Source: Metaphire vulgaris (Eukaryota; Annelida; Clitellata; Crassiclitellata; Megascolecidae). From it: a DNA stretch of 64,000 nucleotides. The notes below the pieces were generated by a model. It saw only the letters and a program-made list of their open reading frames with translations. It was not told the origin of the DNA and did not search any database. Location: NCBI GenBank assembly GCA_018105865.1, contig CM030849.1:5382633-5446632 (forward strand), in the 5' to 3' direction. Within the stretch, counting starts at the first letter, position 1; each line of letters begins with the position of its first letter. The translations under genes and the position numbers were made by a program. Positions 21,860-33,323 of the stretch are shown piece by piece.

Positions 21860-22350
21860 AAAACCACTGTAGTAATTCTCCACATTCAATAACCTAATTT
21901 TCCGAGATAACTTTTGAATCCGTTTACTGTTTCAACTGTCACTCCCACCTCGTCCAAACTGTTCCATTTGTCCACAACCCTTGCTCTTAAACAAATTTTC
22001 TTTCTGCTTTAACAATTTGCATTAGTGGCCTCTTGTGCTGCTATAGTGTGCCAATGTAAAGAGTCAACCGTATGGCACATCTACTTTCCCACTCATTAAT
22101 TTGTATTTTTATATCAAATCCCCTCTCTATCTTTTCTCCTTTCTAATGTTGTCAATCCACAATATTGAAGTCTTTTTTCCGTAGCCTAAATTAGCCTATG
22201 ACATCCATTAACCATCTTTGCTGCTCGTCTCTGCGCTCTTTCCAAAAATCTATATCTATTTTCAAGAACGGATTTCATGTCTGAACACAGTATTCTAAAT
22301 GAGGCCTTACTAATGGCATATAATTTTTTACGAGTATCTTTTGTCTCGGC
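21860..22350 (-). pseudogene. Non-LTR reverse transcriptase C-terminal fragment
   Basis: Decayed match to the element that in unit B (53,998-54,290, minus) reads LERAQRRAVKMVNGC and LTTLERRRERE. It lies in intron 1 in the receptor's orientation. In unit B it is split by a later insertion. Confidence 0.6.
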
Positions 22351-22723
22351 TCACTATAGCCCTATTCATCATTTCTAACATTCGGTTTCCTTTTTTTCCT
22401 TCCTCCATACATTGCTGAGAAGGATTCGTATCTCTACTGCGGATGATTACCCCAAGGCTCCTTTTCTGTTGTGGTTAGAACCAGTGTTGTATAAGATATA
22501 TGTCATTTTACATGAAAATCATGGAAATGGTTATTAAAAATTCGATATTTGAGCAGCAAATAGTAAAATAGTTAATATCACAATGCATCTTAATTATAAA
22601 ATTTTTGCTTTTTGTTTGTGCAGCCCGCCTAATGTTGTATTAGGTTTCATACGGCCCCGTTAGTGATAAAGTTAGCCCACCTCTGCACTAGAACGTGATA
22701 ACATTACTTTTCGTCAGACTTAC

Positions 22724-23065
22724 TAATCACGATCAAGTTTGCTGCCGTAATACAGTTAGGAGTGGCATAGTTTAAGATGTACAGCCCAGCAGTGGTATAC
22801 GTCCATTGGAACTCTGGAACCGCAGTTGAATGAAGGATTGTTAGCTCCGAATTTGACACTTGAAATAATGACGAAAAATTTGCCACCACAACGTCGTCAT
22901 AGTTCGTGATAGTCAAAAGTGGGGACGAAGTGGCGTAGAATGACTTTGGTGGTATCCATTGCCATTTGACAGATTGGTAACTGGTCATGCGTCTGAATGA
23001 AGCCGAATCACCCACGTAAACGACAGTGTTCGTCAGATTTTCTGGACATCCCTGAGCGAAAAGAC
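22724..23065 (-). CDS. Receptor copy A, exon 1 (first recognised): Ig-like domain type X
   Basis: A phase 1-1 exon of 342 bases, acceptor TTTCTTAG, donor GTAAGT. It reads FAQGCPENLTNTVVYVGDSA, then VKWQW, and ends TTAGLYILNYATPNC. Same fold type as exon 3, with several N-glycosylation sequons. A phase-1 acceptor is usual for the exon after a signal-peptide exon, but that upstream exon was not recognised. The unit B exon (54,784-55,125) has the same length with about 25 differences. Confidence 0.85.
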
Positions 23066-23291
23066 CTAAGAAATTAAATACATTATGAATATTAAATAAT
23101 TTGTAGACACTTTCAAACTGTGCAGTAGAGATCTATCGAAAGTTTAGAATAAGTCTTATTGTACAGGCATTAGAGTATAGAAGTATTAAGTGTTACGACA
23201 TTTAATAATTATTAATGAATTGAGTCGTGTTCGTTTAAATATATTGAAGGTTCCAAGTGAATAACGGTTTGTAGTGAAACTCTGACCAATT

Positions 23292-23605
23292 CAGTGGCGT
23301 AGCCAAGGAGAGCTTGGGGTTAAACCCCCTGGTTGCACGGCCGAAAATTTGTTTCATTCCCTTTCACACATTTTTTAATTTTCGGACGCGGTTTAGAGGT
23401 TAAACTGCCATGGCTGCCCAAACAAAAATTGTTGAGCAAGCCATGCACAATTATGTAAGGTGAAGACTTTTTTGCTTGTCAGCTCTGGAAAGCAACTCAA
23501 CGAAAATCAGACGAACGAAGATGAAGATTGCCTTTCTTTGCTTGTCGATATTTTTCGAAGTTGGAAATCATAACCCCCCTTCCGGAAATCCTGGCTACGC
23601 CACTG
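23292..23605. mobile_element. hAT-like MITE (CAGTGGCGTAGCC family)
   Basis: Ends CAGTGGCGTAGCCAAGG and CTGGCTACGCCACTG, flanked by GACCAATT and AACCAATT. The unit B copy (55,353-57,085) has perfect GACCAATT flanks and carries a second transposon inside. The insertion predates the duplication. Confidence 0.85.
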
Positions 23606-23614
23606 AACCAATTG

Positions 23615-24050
23615 TATCTATGGACACTTTTAAAAGTTATAAAAATTCTCTGCCTTGTGAGTACCAAGAATCAATCTTTTTTTAATAGTCAGAGGCACAT
23701 ATTGCATGTGAATTATAAATAACCATTACTTTATAAAATATAACGTTTGTAACAATTCATCTACTAACATTGAATGCACGTCGACAATGAAACCAAAAGG
23801 AAAAGACATTTTTCACCGAAGACTGGCTTCATTCTCCTTTGGTTTTGTGAACAAGTTCACGCTGTAATAAATCAACTGCAAATAACACCCTGTCTGTACC
23901 GGTATGAATAAATTCCTGCCAAATGAAAAAATCGGTAGAAATTTCAGCACAAAAATGCGAGATCATTTATTGCATTTCATTCTGTTTTCACACGACTTCA
24001 AAGTCTGACGTTTGTCTAAGCATATTACAAAGTGTATCTAAAATCTACCT
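23615..24050. other. Duplicated non-coding stretch upstream of exon 1
   Basis: Closely matches 57,095-57,545. No conserved open frame with splice sites was found here. Confidence 0.55.
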
Positions 24051-24059
24051 TTAAGAAAA

Positions 24060-24720
24060 GTTGACGTATTTATTTCGCATAAAATCCAGTGGCGGTTCCA
24101 TGGGGGGATGAGTGGGGACGCATCCCCACCGGACTTTTCTTATAGAGCTGTAAATTGCAGATTCGATTTGCAGAATCATCATCATCATCCAGCTCCATGG
24201 GTGCTGTACCCGTAGGTGTCGATAGCCTGATTCACAATTTGTCTCCATCTTTCTCGGTCCTGCGTTGCTCTGTTCAGTGCGTGCAGCTTCGCGTTCCCCC
24301 ATTCTTCAGTGTCATCCAACCACTCTCTTCTCGGTCTCCTTTTTCGATTTTCTCCGTCCATTGTTCCTAGCATGATCTTCTTCACCAGTCTATTGTCTTT
24401 CATCCTGTATATGTGCCCAAAGAAGTTCATTTTTCTCCGTATCAATATTTGCATGATGTTTGTTTTGTTCTTAATTCTTTCTCGTATCGTTGTGTTCTTT
24501 ATTTTCTGTTGCCATCTGATATTCAAAATTCTCCTATAGCATTTCATTTCAAAGGCTAGAAGTCGGTTTTTGTCCCTCTTTTTCGTGGTCCAGGTTTCTG
24601 ATGCGCATAGTAACACACTAAAGATGCACGATTTGTAGAATAGGTCATACATTTGAATTAAAACGAAACGCTTTTTCTGCATTCGAATGCATGACACTTT
24701 GTAGGCCTACAGAGCCTAGT
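24060..24720 (-). pseudogene. Non-LTR retrotransposon 3' tail, shared by both units
   Basis: The minus-strand frame of 170 codons (24,185-24,697) reads LLCASETWTTKKRDKNRLLA, EMKCYRRILNIRWQ, MNFFGHIYRMKD and RRPRREWLDDTEEW, ending at an ATCATCATC repeat (about 24,176-24,190). This is the region after the reverse transcriptase. It is long and open, but it is only the C-terminal part. The unit B copy is 57,560-58,260 with a frameshift. Confidence 0.8.
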
Positions 24721-24969
24721 TTATCTTTTGCAGCTGTTTTGTCCAAGGCGTTTACTTAAAATGATCTTTGAAGCGTGACTCACTCCACAGTCAGTGGCCT
24801 GGACACGCAGCTGTAAGGGGAGAAGGTGCAGTGAAAGCTATGCTAGGTCTTTAACGTGTGTTGACGATTAAATGCATTTTTGCAGCACAATACAACGTAT
24901 AATTTTCTACAATTATAATTATTGTCTACTTCAGTATCCAATTCCAATATATGACGAAACGTAGGCTTA

Positions 24970-25080
24970 CCCGTGACAAACACGCACGCACACACGTACA
25001 AACACTTACACTCACGCCCACCCCAAAACACACACAAAGACACAGACATGCATTTATACACATACATACGAGTATATGCT
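24970..25080. repeat. CA-rich microsatellite
   Basis: CACACACGTACA-like imperfect repeats, also present at about 58,490-58,565. The open frames across it are repeat translations. Confidence 0.8.
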
Positions 25081-25387
25081 GTATTTAAAAATGTACGCAC
25101 ATGGACTGCTGCAGACATGGGCGCCCGTATAATAGGACAAAGAGCATTTTCCCGTTAACTACATTTTGGCTGTACACATTGATTTTGCTAAAATATTAAC
25201 CGTTACCATTGTGGTTTGACCCCTGGAAATGCAAATGTAATTTTAAAACTACCTTATAACGCTAAAGACTGGCACACACACACCGGTGACTTTTTGGCTT
25301 GTCCGAATTTTGAACCCCGAATTCGAAACATTTTGCTCCTGGGAAGCTTTCTGTGGACTCCCATGTCTACAGATACCTTAAAGTGAT

Positions 25388-26150
25388 TAAAAATCGCCTG
25401 CAAAATGTGAGATCCACCTGAAGGATGAACATCACTCCGCAGATCTGCGACGGGTAAGACATCGCACTCAAGTCTCCCACCTCCGATTTTTTCCAAACCA
25501 GGTCACGCCAGTAGTCGATTCTGTGACACTGCACATATGCCTACCATTGGCCAAAACCACTTTTGTCAAACATATCTTCTTTGTTGCTGGGACTGGATTC
25601 TGGAATTATTTCCCAAAGACGTCTGTACCATTGAATGGCCTTTAGCCTCCAAAACCGTGTTTTAAGCCATATGTATTTATTTAATTGTATCTTGTTGCAT
25701 CCTTCTTCGCAGTAACCGGTTAATCCAGCGGTTCTCAACCTTTATAGTGCCGCGACCTTTTTAATTCAATTCCTCATCATGTGGCGACCCCCCCCAACGG
25801 TGAAATTATTTTCGTTCACGATGTAAACTGCTAAAAATAATAATGCTACGACAATCAAAGTGTTCGAAATCGTTATTATTTAATTGTCTCCATGTCTATC
25901 CTCGAATGACAATTATAGTAAAACAACTAGTACGTCGTAACTACCACTGAGGAAATTTTGTACAGTAACAGGAAAAGAGACAACCCCATATTTCTGATGG
26001 TCTCGGGCGACCCCTGGCAAATCGTCATTCGACCCCCGTGGGGGTCGCGACCCACAGGTTGAGAACCGCTGGGTTAATCCAATCAAAATTAACCGACTAC
26101 TGATCCATACCTGAGGGATATAATTTCAAGTTCTACGTTCATTCGATTAT
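25388..26150. other. Segment inverted relative to unit B
   Basis: Matches the reverse complement of about 58,573-58,932, while the sequences on both sides match in direct orientation. Includes a MITE (25,726-26,071) missing from unit B. Non-coding as far as can be seen. Confidence 0.75.
25726..26071. mobile_element. hAT-like MITE with CAGCGGTTCTCAACC ends
   Basis: Inverted ends CAGCGGTTCTCAACCT and AGGTTGAGAACCGCTG, flanked by GGTTAATC on both sides (25,718-25,725 and 26,072-26,079). These ends are characteristic of a widespread animal hAT MITE type. Its site in unit B (about 58,640) is empty. Confidence 0.9.
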
Positions 26151-27184
26151 GCCTGGTTACACTAGACTTACCTTTATGCGCCAAAGACGTTTCCTTATTG
26201 ACTATAGTTGATTGATTGACTTTACTGAAAGACATCCAGATATAAGCCCACATACAATAATATTGGCGTGTTCTAGTACGTGAACACGGTTTTTCATAAG
26301 AAAGTTTCACTGCTGTGATCGAATGTATACTGTATGTGTAGTTTTATTCGCAACAAAAATTTTAAAAAACCCAGAATAAATTCTGCCTTAAGTGCATTTA
26401 AATTTAGCATAGAACATTCTCGCGTATGCTAACGTAGGCTTCTATTTGAACACATGTGCAATTTGAAATACATAATGAATTCGAATCATCAATTATAGAC
26501 AAAATTTGCAAAAAATGCTGACAAAACGGATAATTTCTACCCTCTAAGTATACATAAAACATAAAGGATTGCATGAAAATTACTGTTGACCCTCTTATAG
26601 TGGAAAACACATAAAGAAGAAAGTTTGTTACGCAACATGATAATCAAATAAGAACTAATTTTCGCAAAAGAATGTAATAAAATCACTATTCTTATATCTA
26701 TTGCAGTAGGTTCAAGTACGTACCCAATGCAGATCTGTTTGACTTCGAGTTGAAGAGGAACAAACACCCGTGAGCACAGCTAGTTTTCATACAGTAGTAG
26801 TGATGCCGTTTACCTGGGTAACTCTTCTTTCATTGTAGTTTTTTTAAAGAACAGCGCTACTCAAATTCCATCTAGTCGATGCATCACCGAAGTGTGACTT
26901 CACGTATAATCGGCAACCTCAATACACGGTTGCCTGTGGTAGCCTACAAGTAATGCAGTCACCTTCAAAGGGACAAAAGACAGCTATTCCGAGGCCAAAT
27001 TTTCAACTTCAACATGCTTTTGTGTATATGCAGTTCTTACCCCGTATATGCAGTTCTCACATGCACACTTGAATTTAAGTGACGGATTCGTAGAACCGCT
27101 TTTCAAGCTAGATAGTTCAACAGCGACGACAAGAAAAACTCGGCTTTTGATCGGATGGCCTCAGCGGCAGACTTACTATCGAAC
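26150..27184. other. Duplicated non-coding region, possible 5' end of receptor gene
   Basis: Matches 58,932-59,197 and 60,329-61,072, with a B-only insertion between. Conserved blocks lie at 26,690-26,960 and 27,080-27,180. A weak first-exon candidate is seen on the minus strand near 26,720-26,790 but is not in frame in both copies. No promoter can be called with confidence. Confidence 0.4.
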
Positions 27185-28570
27185 AATCGCGCGATGAAGA
27201 CCAAGAAACAAGAACAGAACCAATTTGGAGAGTCGTTATTTAGTTATTTTTCAAATCCACGTGCGTCCTCAACTTTAGCGTTGTCAAGAGAGGCCACGGG
27301 GGGAGCAGTGCCCCTATTCTTGTTGGGACCGGTTGTGTAATGGTGCAGAACTGTTGAGAAATTTGGGGTGCAGATGGTGAGGAACTTCGTTGCAATGTGC
27401 AACATATTGTATACAAGAGCACAATAAGAAACTTCCGAATAGACTTCATCAATGATGCATAATCTGAACCTGTACAGCTAACGGGTTGACCCAGTACTTG
27501 AACTTACTTGAGTACTTGAACTGTACCAATTGTTGACCCAGTTAACGCGTTGACCCAGTACTTGAACAGTACTTGAGTACTTTAACTGTACCAGTTCTTT
27601 GATTTCATTGCCATTTAGTCTTATACTGCATGTGGATGTCACTTTGCTCTTGGTATAATGCCGCCCTCTACTAGCTTTACGGATGTAAAACTTGGACACT
27701 GTCTGATATAAGTCGACATAAGGCAACTTGAATCAATTCATACTGCATGTCCTTCCAGCGACGTATAATCGGCATTTGTTGGTTCCGATTTATCGCCAAC
27801 GACTCACTCAACAGAGCAGAACTATGAAGAATAATTCTTTTCAAACACATCCGGAAACTGTGCGTGCGCTGTTTGGTCACATGAATCCAAGGCTCACCTG
27901 ACTTTTAAGCTTCGCCTTCTTCGCTTCGCTGCTGAATTCATTGCAACCGAAGATTTTACTTGGTGTACTCAACGCTTTTATACATTTTTGATCTGACTCT
28001 GACCAAACATAGCTTTTGTGCACTCTTAATTAATCGTGTCTCGTTAGAGATATGCCTACATGCAATTGTAAGTATCGCTTTGAGTTCCCAGAATGCTGCC
28101 TTGGCCATTCCTATTCTTGATGTTACTGTATGCCTTTCTCACATTTCCCATCGCTGGTTATCGTGCTGCCTAAGTACTTGAACTGTACCAATTGTTTGAT
28201 TTTATTGCCATATAGTCTTATACTGCATGTGGATGTCACTTTGCTCTTGGTATAATGCCGCCACTCCAAAAAAGAGCCACCGTAGGCCCTAGTCGGACAA
28301 AAAGTCACGGGGACAAATTGTCAGCGGACAAAATGTCACGGACTAGGCCTATATGTCACGGTTTAGGGTTAGAGGTTGCATTTTGTCCGTGACATTTTGC
28401 CCACGGACAGTTTATCCCAGCATCCGTAGGCAGCGCTTACTTCGTTTACGGCCTAGGACCAGTCCTGTTAGGTTCTGATACTCTGCTTGATAGTGTGCCT
28501 GGTGTATTTCTTCCCTATCATTATATTGCATTATACGAATTTATTGTTAGAGCATGTGTCACATTTTATG
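27185..28570 (-). pseudogene. Retrotransposon reverse transcriptase remnants present only in unit A
   Basis: The minus strand has two copies of a segment: KSKVTSTCSIRLYGNKIKQL plus FKYLGSTITSDGKCEKG (28,123-28,260), continuing SRIGMAKAAFWELKAIL (about 28,060-28,120), and a damaged second copy at 27,478-27,700. These are connection-region motifs of RTE-like elements. Unit B lacks the whole stretch at about 61,075. Short GTACTTGAACTGTACCA repeats occur near 27,500-27,595 and 28,175. Confidence 0.65.
28300..28440. repeat. Short repeated words (GACAAAATGTCACGG)
   Basis: Several direct and inverted copies of GGACAAAATGTCACGG-like words within 140 bases. Nature unknown. Confidence 0.5.
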
Positions 28571-28959
28571 TCATGCCATTTACAGTGTAGAACAGTAAAC
28601 CCATGATCCCGCATAGCTGAATGATATAGGCCAGATAAGTCCACCATGTGCAAAGTATTATTCTATGTCAAGCAGAGGCCCACGAAATTCCCATACCGTA
28701 GCTCGAATTTCGCGTGATATATTTGATACCAATTGTTCGCATAGCACATGAGTTTGGCGATATGTAATTATAGGTAATAAACTATATAGAAATTATTGTA
28801 TACAAATTATAAGTAATAGACATAAAGCGACATGTAATAATAGGTGATAAACGGGTATTAAACTGTGTATGCCAGTTGTAAGATACCGCCAGCAAGAAGT
28901 ATAATAAAAGACAGTATCAACCCGTTTTTTGATCCAGCAGCACATTATGTCAATAGTCC

Positions 28960-29381
28960 TTTATGCTGGCTTTGGGTGGTGTCTATACTTATGCATATGT
29001 CCCTATATATTTAGGTAGAATATTTAAGTAGAATTTAGGTAGGTATACTATTGATAATTATATTCATTTTACTGATTTATACAGTTTTAGGATTAGGGTT
29101 AGGGTTAGGTTAGGATTAGGGTTATGGCTACTGATTTGTATGTCGAACATGTACCGATTTATCCAGTACCGAATTATCCGGTACCGAATTATCCGGTACC
29201 GAAACTTCCACAAGTAAAATTCTGGTGCCGAATTCTCCGGTACCGAATGTTCCGGTACCGAATGTTCCGGGAACCTTTTTAGACAATTACTGTACTATTA
29301 TTAATATTATTGGAATCGGACCTCAGCCTCTAGTATTATTAACCTATAACTTATCAGCTGAACAACAACAACAACAACAAC

Positions 29382-29428
<47 letters not shown>

Positions 29429-29443
29429 TAATAATAATAATAG

Positions 29444-29516
<73 letters not shown>

Positions 29517-29552
29517 ACTTGGGCTTAAGTGCATATTGCGGAAATGACGCTG
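28960..29552. other. Junction between duplication units
   Basis: Contains three TTAGGG-like copies (about 29,090-29,120), repeated CGAATTATCCGGTAC words (29,160-29,270), and a CAA/TAA/TTA compound microsatellite (29,365-29,515). No gene. Confidence 0.65.
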
Positions 29553-29829
29553 TGGAAAATTCTTCTACCTACCGTTCACATTTAGCGACACTCCACATGC
29601 GACAAGAAGCATGGGCGTAGACAGAGTGACTCGGAAGACCCCTATTCTGGGTTATTATCATGGTACGATTTGTGACCTGGAGCAGTGATGGGGGACATGT
29701 CGAGCTTGGGGGATGTAGTTGTTTGGGAAATGTAGCAGTGGGGGATGTAGCAGTGGGGGATGTAGCAGTATGGGGATGTAGTTGGGCAGTGAGGGGAGAT
29801 TCCCCCTTCCCCTACAAATCGCGCCCTGG

Positions 29830-29870
29830 TTATTATTACTTAGGGACATTAATTATTATTATTATTATTA

Positions 29871-29920
<50 letters not shown>
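29830..29920. repeat. (ATT)n microsatellite
   Basis: Trinucleotide run in unit B, next to a B-only insertion. Confidence 0.9.
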
Positions 29921-29921
<1 letters not shown>

Positions 29922-29929
29922 CTAGGTGT

Positions 29930-31767
29930 TTACCCGTCAAAAATGACGGGAGAGATTGGCTGTTTTACCACCCGATTTTGCGCAAATGCAATAGCATTTT
30001 ATGACGGGGGAGATTGGCTGTTCTACCACCCGAATTTGCGCAAATGCAATAGCATTTTGCGCAATTGATTGTCCTTAACTCGCCACCTTTTCCTTCAACC
30101 AAGTTAACGCCCATTCGCGTGAATTTTCTGAAACTTGATAGTCAACGTAAGTGTAATGATTTGGCAGTGTCGAACGACATGCAGTGCTTGATTCTCTTGT
30201 TTGCTGTGCTGATTTTTCACGCCGAGCAACAGCCTGCTACTCATTCTCACTTGATTGTCGGAAAGCTCGTGAATGCTGGACTTTTTTTTGTTTTGCACAG
30301 AGGGTTAGAAAGAGGGATAAAATAGCTAAACAACGGTGCAAACCTCATCTTCTTAGCTCTTATATAGCCCGAGATGTAGCAAATTCAAAAAAAATTGGAA
30401 ACTTTCTCAGAATTCAAAACTTTCGCGAAATTCGCCGATAATACTTATGTTCAAACATTGGGGTCATCGGGTTAGAATTGATAGATCTTTGCCAAATGTC
30501 AACCGATTTTCAAACTTTTTGGTTTATTTTGTTCCTCTGACATCCCTTTAGAACTTTGCCGCTGACCAAAGTGGGGTTACCGCTTAAAATAATTTGCTAG
30601 GGGGCTTTAAACATTTTAAAACATTTTTCGGGAAGAGAGGGTGATATTTTAGGCCGTAAAGTGGACTCTACCCTCACTTTTTTTGTTTTGCATGGACGGT
30701 TAGAAAGAGAAATAAACAAACTAAACAATAGTGCAAACCTCATCTTTTTAGCTCCTATATAGCCTGAGATATAGCAAATTTAAAACGTTACAGCAATCAT
30801 TTCTGAGAACGCTTTTCCAAAAATTAAATCCCCAGTACGGTGACGACGTCTGAAAATTTAATCCCCACTTGATGGGTTAAATATAAAAAATAGGTATTGA
30901 GGCTAGGAATGAATAAATATATATATAATAATGGAGGTCAGGGCATTGGGAGAGGGAAGGGATGTTTGGGAGGAGGAAAGTGGGTTGTACGGGTTTTCGG
31001 AGCAGCGTTGTGTAGGTTTGGAAACGGGGTTTGGGGCCGGTGGGGTAGGGCGGAGCGCTGATTGGTTGGGGCCTGGGCGATTGGGAGAGGGATGGGTAGT
31101 TGAAAGGGGATAGGGAGAAGGAAGAGGAACGGGGGTTTAGGGCCGGGGCGGGAATGGGCTGGGGCTGGAATCGGTTGGGCTCGGGGCGATTGGGAGAGAG
31201 ATGGGGAGAGGAAAAAGGGATGGGGAGAGGGAAGAGGAACGGGGGTTTGGGGCCGGGGCCGGAATGTGTTGGGGCCGGGGTGATTGGGAGAGGGATGAGG
31301 AGAGGGAAAAGAGATGGGAGAGGGAAGGGGAACGGGGTTTGGGGCCTGGGCCGGAATGGGTTGGGGCCAGGGCGATTGGGAGAGGGATGGGGGAGGGAAA
31401 AGGGTTGGGGAGACGGAAGAGGAACGGGGTTTGGGGGGCGATTGGGAGAGAGATGGGGAGAGGGAAAAGGGTTGGGAGACGGAAGGGGAACAGGGGTTTT
31501 GAGGGGGCGATTGGGAGGAGGGGGAGAGGGAAGGAGATGGGGATAGGGAAGGAAAAGGGGGTTTGGGGCCGGGGCGGGAATGGGTTGGGGCCTGGGCGAT
31601 TGGGAGAGGGATTGGGGTGAGGGAAGGGGGACGGGGGTTTAAGCTGCAATTAAGACGCTTCGTTAAACGCTCCGTTTTGATTAAACAATATTTGGTTGTC
31701 AATGACAACAGCGTCTTGCAATACCCGCCGTGTTGCGGACGGACGCGACAGACATCGAGAATTATAT
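29930..31767. mobile_element. B-only insertion with repeated segments and G-rich block
   Basis: Unit A joins directly across this point (about 685). Contains two tandem copies of a segment of about 57 bases (GGGAGAGATTGGCTGTT..., 29,949-30,058) and two copies about 400 bases apart of a segment around GCAAACCTCATCTTCTTAGC (30,338 and 30,737). A G-rich minisatellite and the shared flank ending GAGAATTATATAATAAGA complete it. No protein is recognised. Confidence 0.55.
30930..31645 (+). repeat. G-rich minisatellite
   Basis: Degenerate units GGGGCGATTGGGAGAGGGATGG, closely like 18,220-18,700. It is followed by AAGCTGCAATTAAGACGCTTC, the same flank as in the other G-rich blocks. Proline-rich and glycine-rich open frames here come from the repeat. 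Confidence 0.85.
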
Positions 31768-33323
31768 AATAAGATTCCTTCTATTAACTATTCATCTTAC
31801 AATCAGCGCCACCTAGCGACTACCATATAAACTACTTTTTATACTTTATTATGGGATCTCAGACTTACCTATCTTATAACTATAATAATAATTTCGTCAC
31901 AATACCCGCTTGTGCCACGACTGGTTCAAGCCTTTCATACCGCATGAGATCATTCCACAACCGAAGATCATTTTACTAATGCATTTGCAGCCAAACGTGC
32001 TGGCAACCATGTTTTCGCATAGAGAAGTGCGTTAAACAAGCAAATGCGACGCAACTTGTGCATTTTATATTGGTTGTAATTCAGCTTCTCGTCGAATGCA
32101 TGCATCTTAGCACAATTTACGATGGTTGTCATCCGCCCGGCGTTATGAAATGCTCCAGGCTTTAGCCAGTGCACACCACATAACCACGATTTGGTTCTCC
32201 CAGAAGTATCAACATCTTCTCGGCACTTTACCGAGAGTCATCACGAAGCATTTTTATTTTCTAGCATAGTATAATACTATCGTGTATGCAAGATTCTTTG
32301 TTTGTACAGTTACAAAGTACGACATTCGCAGTAATGAACAATATCTTCAAACATAATCATACTGTCATAGTCTACTATCATAGATAGCCTTGTAAGAAAT
32401 AAGTTGTTTATTAGCCATTTATACAACAGAATGCATTAAATGCATGCTTTTTTAGAGTTTGACCAATGAAGCCAGGGCCCCATCACTGTACAATTCTTCG
32501 TTCACTATGCACTAAAACTCACCTCTGATTATCTATAAGTTCAAAAATTGTCCTGGGGTTATACACCCGGAACTCGCCAAAAAGGGGAGAGGTCGGTCGG
32601 AAGGGATGGATGAAATGTCACATTCAAACAGTAGTAATTCACGACTTTAATTGACAAACCTTTTGAAAAACTGTCATTGATTAAGCGATTTATGCTAATT
32701 CATTATACTACAGAAAACTGTTAGTTAAGCTCGAGTGTCTTAAACAATCCTACTCATCTTTTAATTGGTAAGCGTCAGTGGCGTAGCCAAGGGGGAGTTG
32801 GGGATTTAGCCCCCTTTGTTGGGGGACCAAACATTAGTTATTACCTATTATTATACTGTGGATGGAGAGGCACCTAAATCGATTTTAAAGTAGCAAGACA
32901 AAAAAGTTGCATAGGTTAGTTTAGGTTAAGAAGTCAATTTATATAGCGCAAAATCGTGAACGGTGAGTCAAAGGCTAGAGAGCTTTATATTAATACAAAG
33001 TCACGAAGAAATAAGTTCTAAGTTTCCTTGCGAACGAATCAAGATTGGACTCTCTAGGCATAGGCTGTCTGCGCGCTCAGATAGTTATAATTATTATAAC
33101 TGATTTAATGAAGGATAATTATAGGCAACGACCTCTTTTTGCTTGTCAGGATTTTCAAAGTCGGGGTATGGTTGGTCGTAACTCCTCCTTTGGAAAATCC
33201 TGGCTACGCCAGTGGTAAGCACTATGTTAAAACTTGAACAAGTATATCAATTAAAATAAAAACGTTAAAAGATCGGACCATGGACGTAATCCTGTATAGG
33301 TCTATTCACATTGGTTAATAGAC
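31768..33323. other. Duplicated flank 3' of receptor copy B
   Basis: Matches 690-2,269. Includes the hAT-like MITE at 32,778-33,214 (CAGTGGCGTAGCC ends). No gene shared with unit A. Confidence 0.65.
32778..33214. mobile_element. hAT-like MITE, unit B copy
   Basis: Same insertion as 1,699-2,154, with ends CAGTGGCGTAGCC and GGCTACGCCAGTG between GTAAGCGT and GTAAGC flanks. Confidence 0.75.

Larger units (their letters stand above)
2270..23065 (-). other. Ig-TIG transmembrane receptor gene, copy A (10 exons found)
   Basis: Ten minus-strand exons, each with AG acceptor and GT donor, have compatible phases in the order 1-1, 1-1, 1-1, 1-1, 1-2, 2-2, 2-0, 0-0, 0-0, 0-stop. Joined, they read 941 residues without a stop, after one nucleotide from an unseen upstream exon. 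The order is Ig-like X (1-114), Ig-like Y (115-220), Ig-like X (221-331), Ig-like Y (332-446), TIG domains (about 447-795), a short Cys-containing juxtamembrane stretch, a transmembrane helix (about 819-843) and a tail of about 97 residues. The stalk resembles plexin and MET stalks, where TIG domains link a ligand-binding head to the membrane. No kinase or plexin GAP follows. I infer a cell-surface recognition or adhesion receptor; the ligand is unknown. Start-codon and signal-peptide exon(s) were not identified. Confidence 0.85.
1..28955. repeat. Segmental tandem duplication, unit A
   Basis: This stretch is colinear with 29,553-61,480. Matching anchors include 1-90 with 29,553-29,640, 690-3,280 with 31,768-34,240, all ten receptor exons, the retrotransposon tail near 24,200 with that near 57,700, and 28,600-28,950 with 61,110-61,470. 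Similarity continues through introns and older transposons, so this is a DNA-level duplication and not only a gene family resemblance. The left edge coincides with the window start, so the unit may begin further left. Later insertions account for most of the length difference. Confidence 0.9.

Noticed and set aside
30938..31708. Proline-rich 256-codon frame
   Set aside because: Translation of a G-rich repeat on the opposite strand; the repeat also has frames in the other directions.
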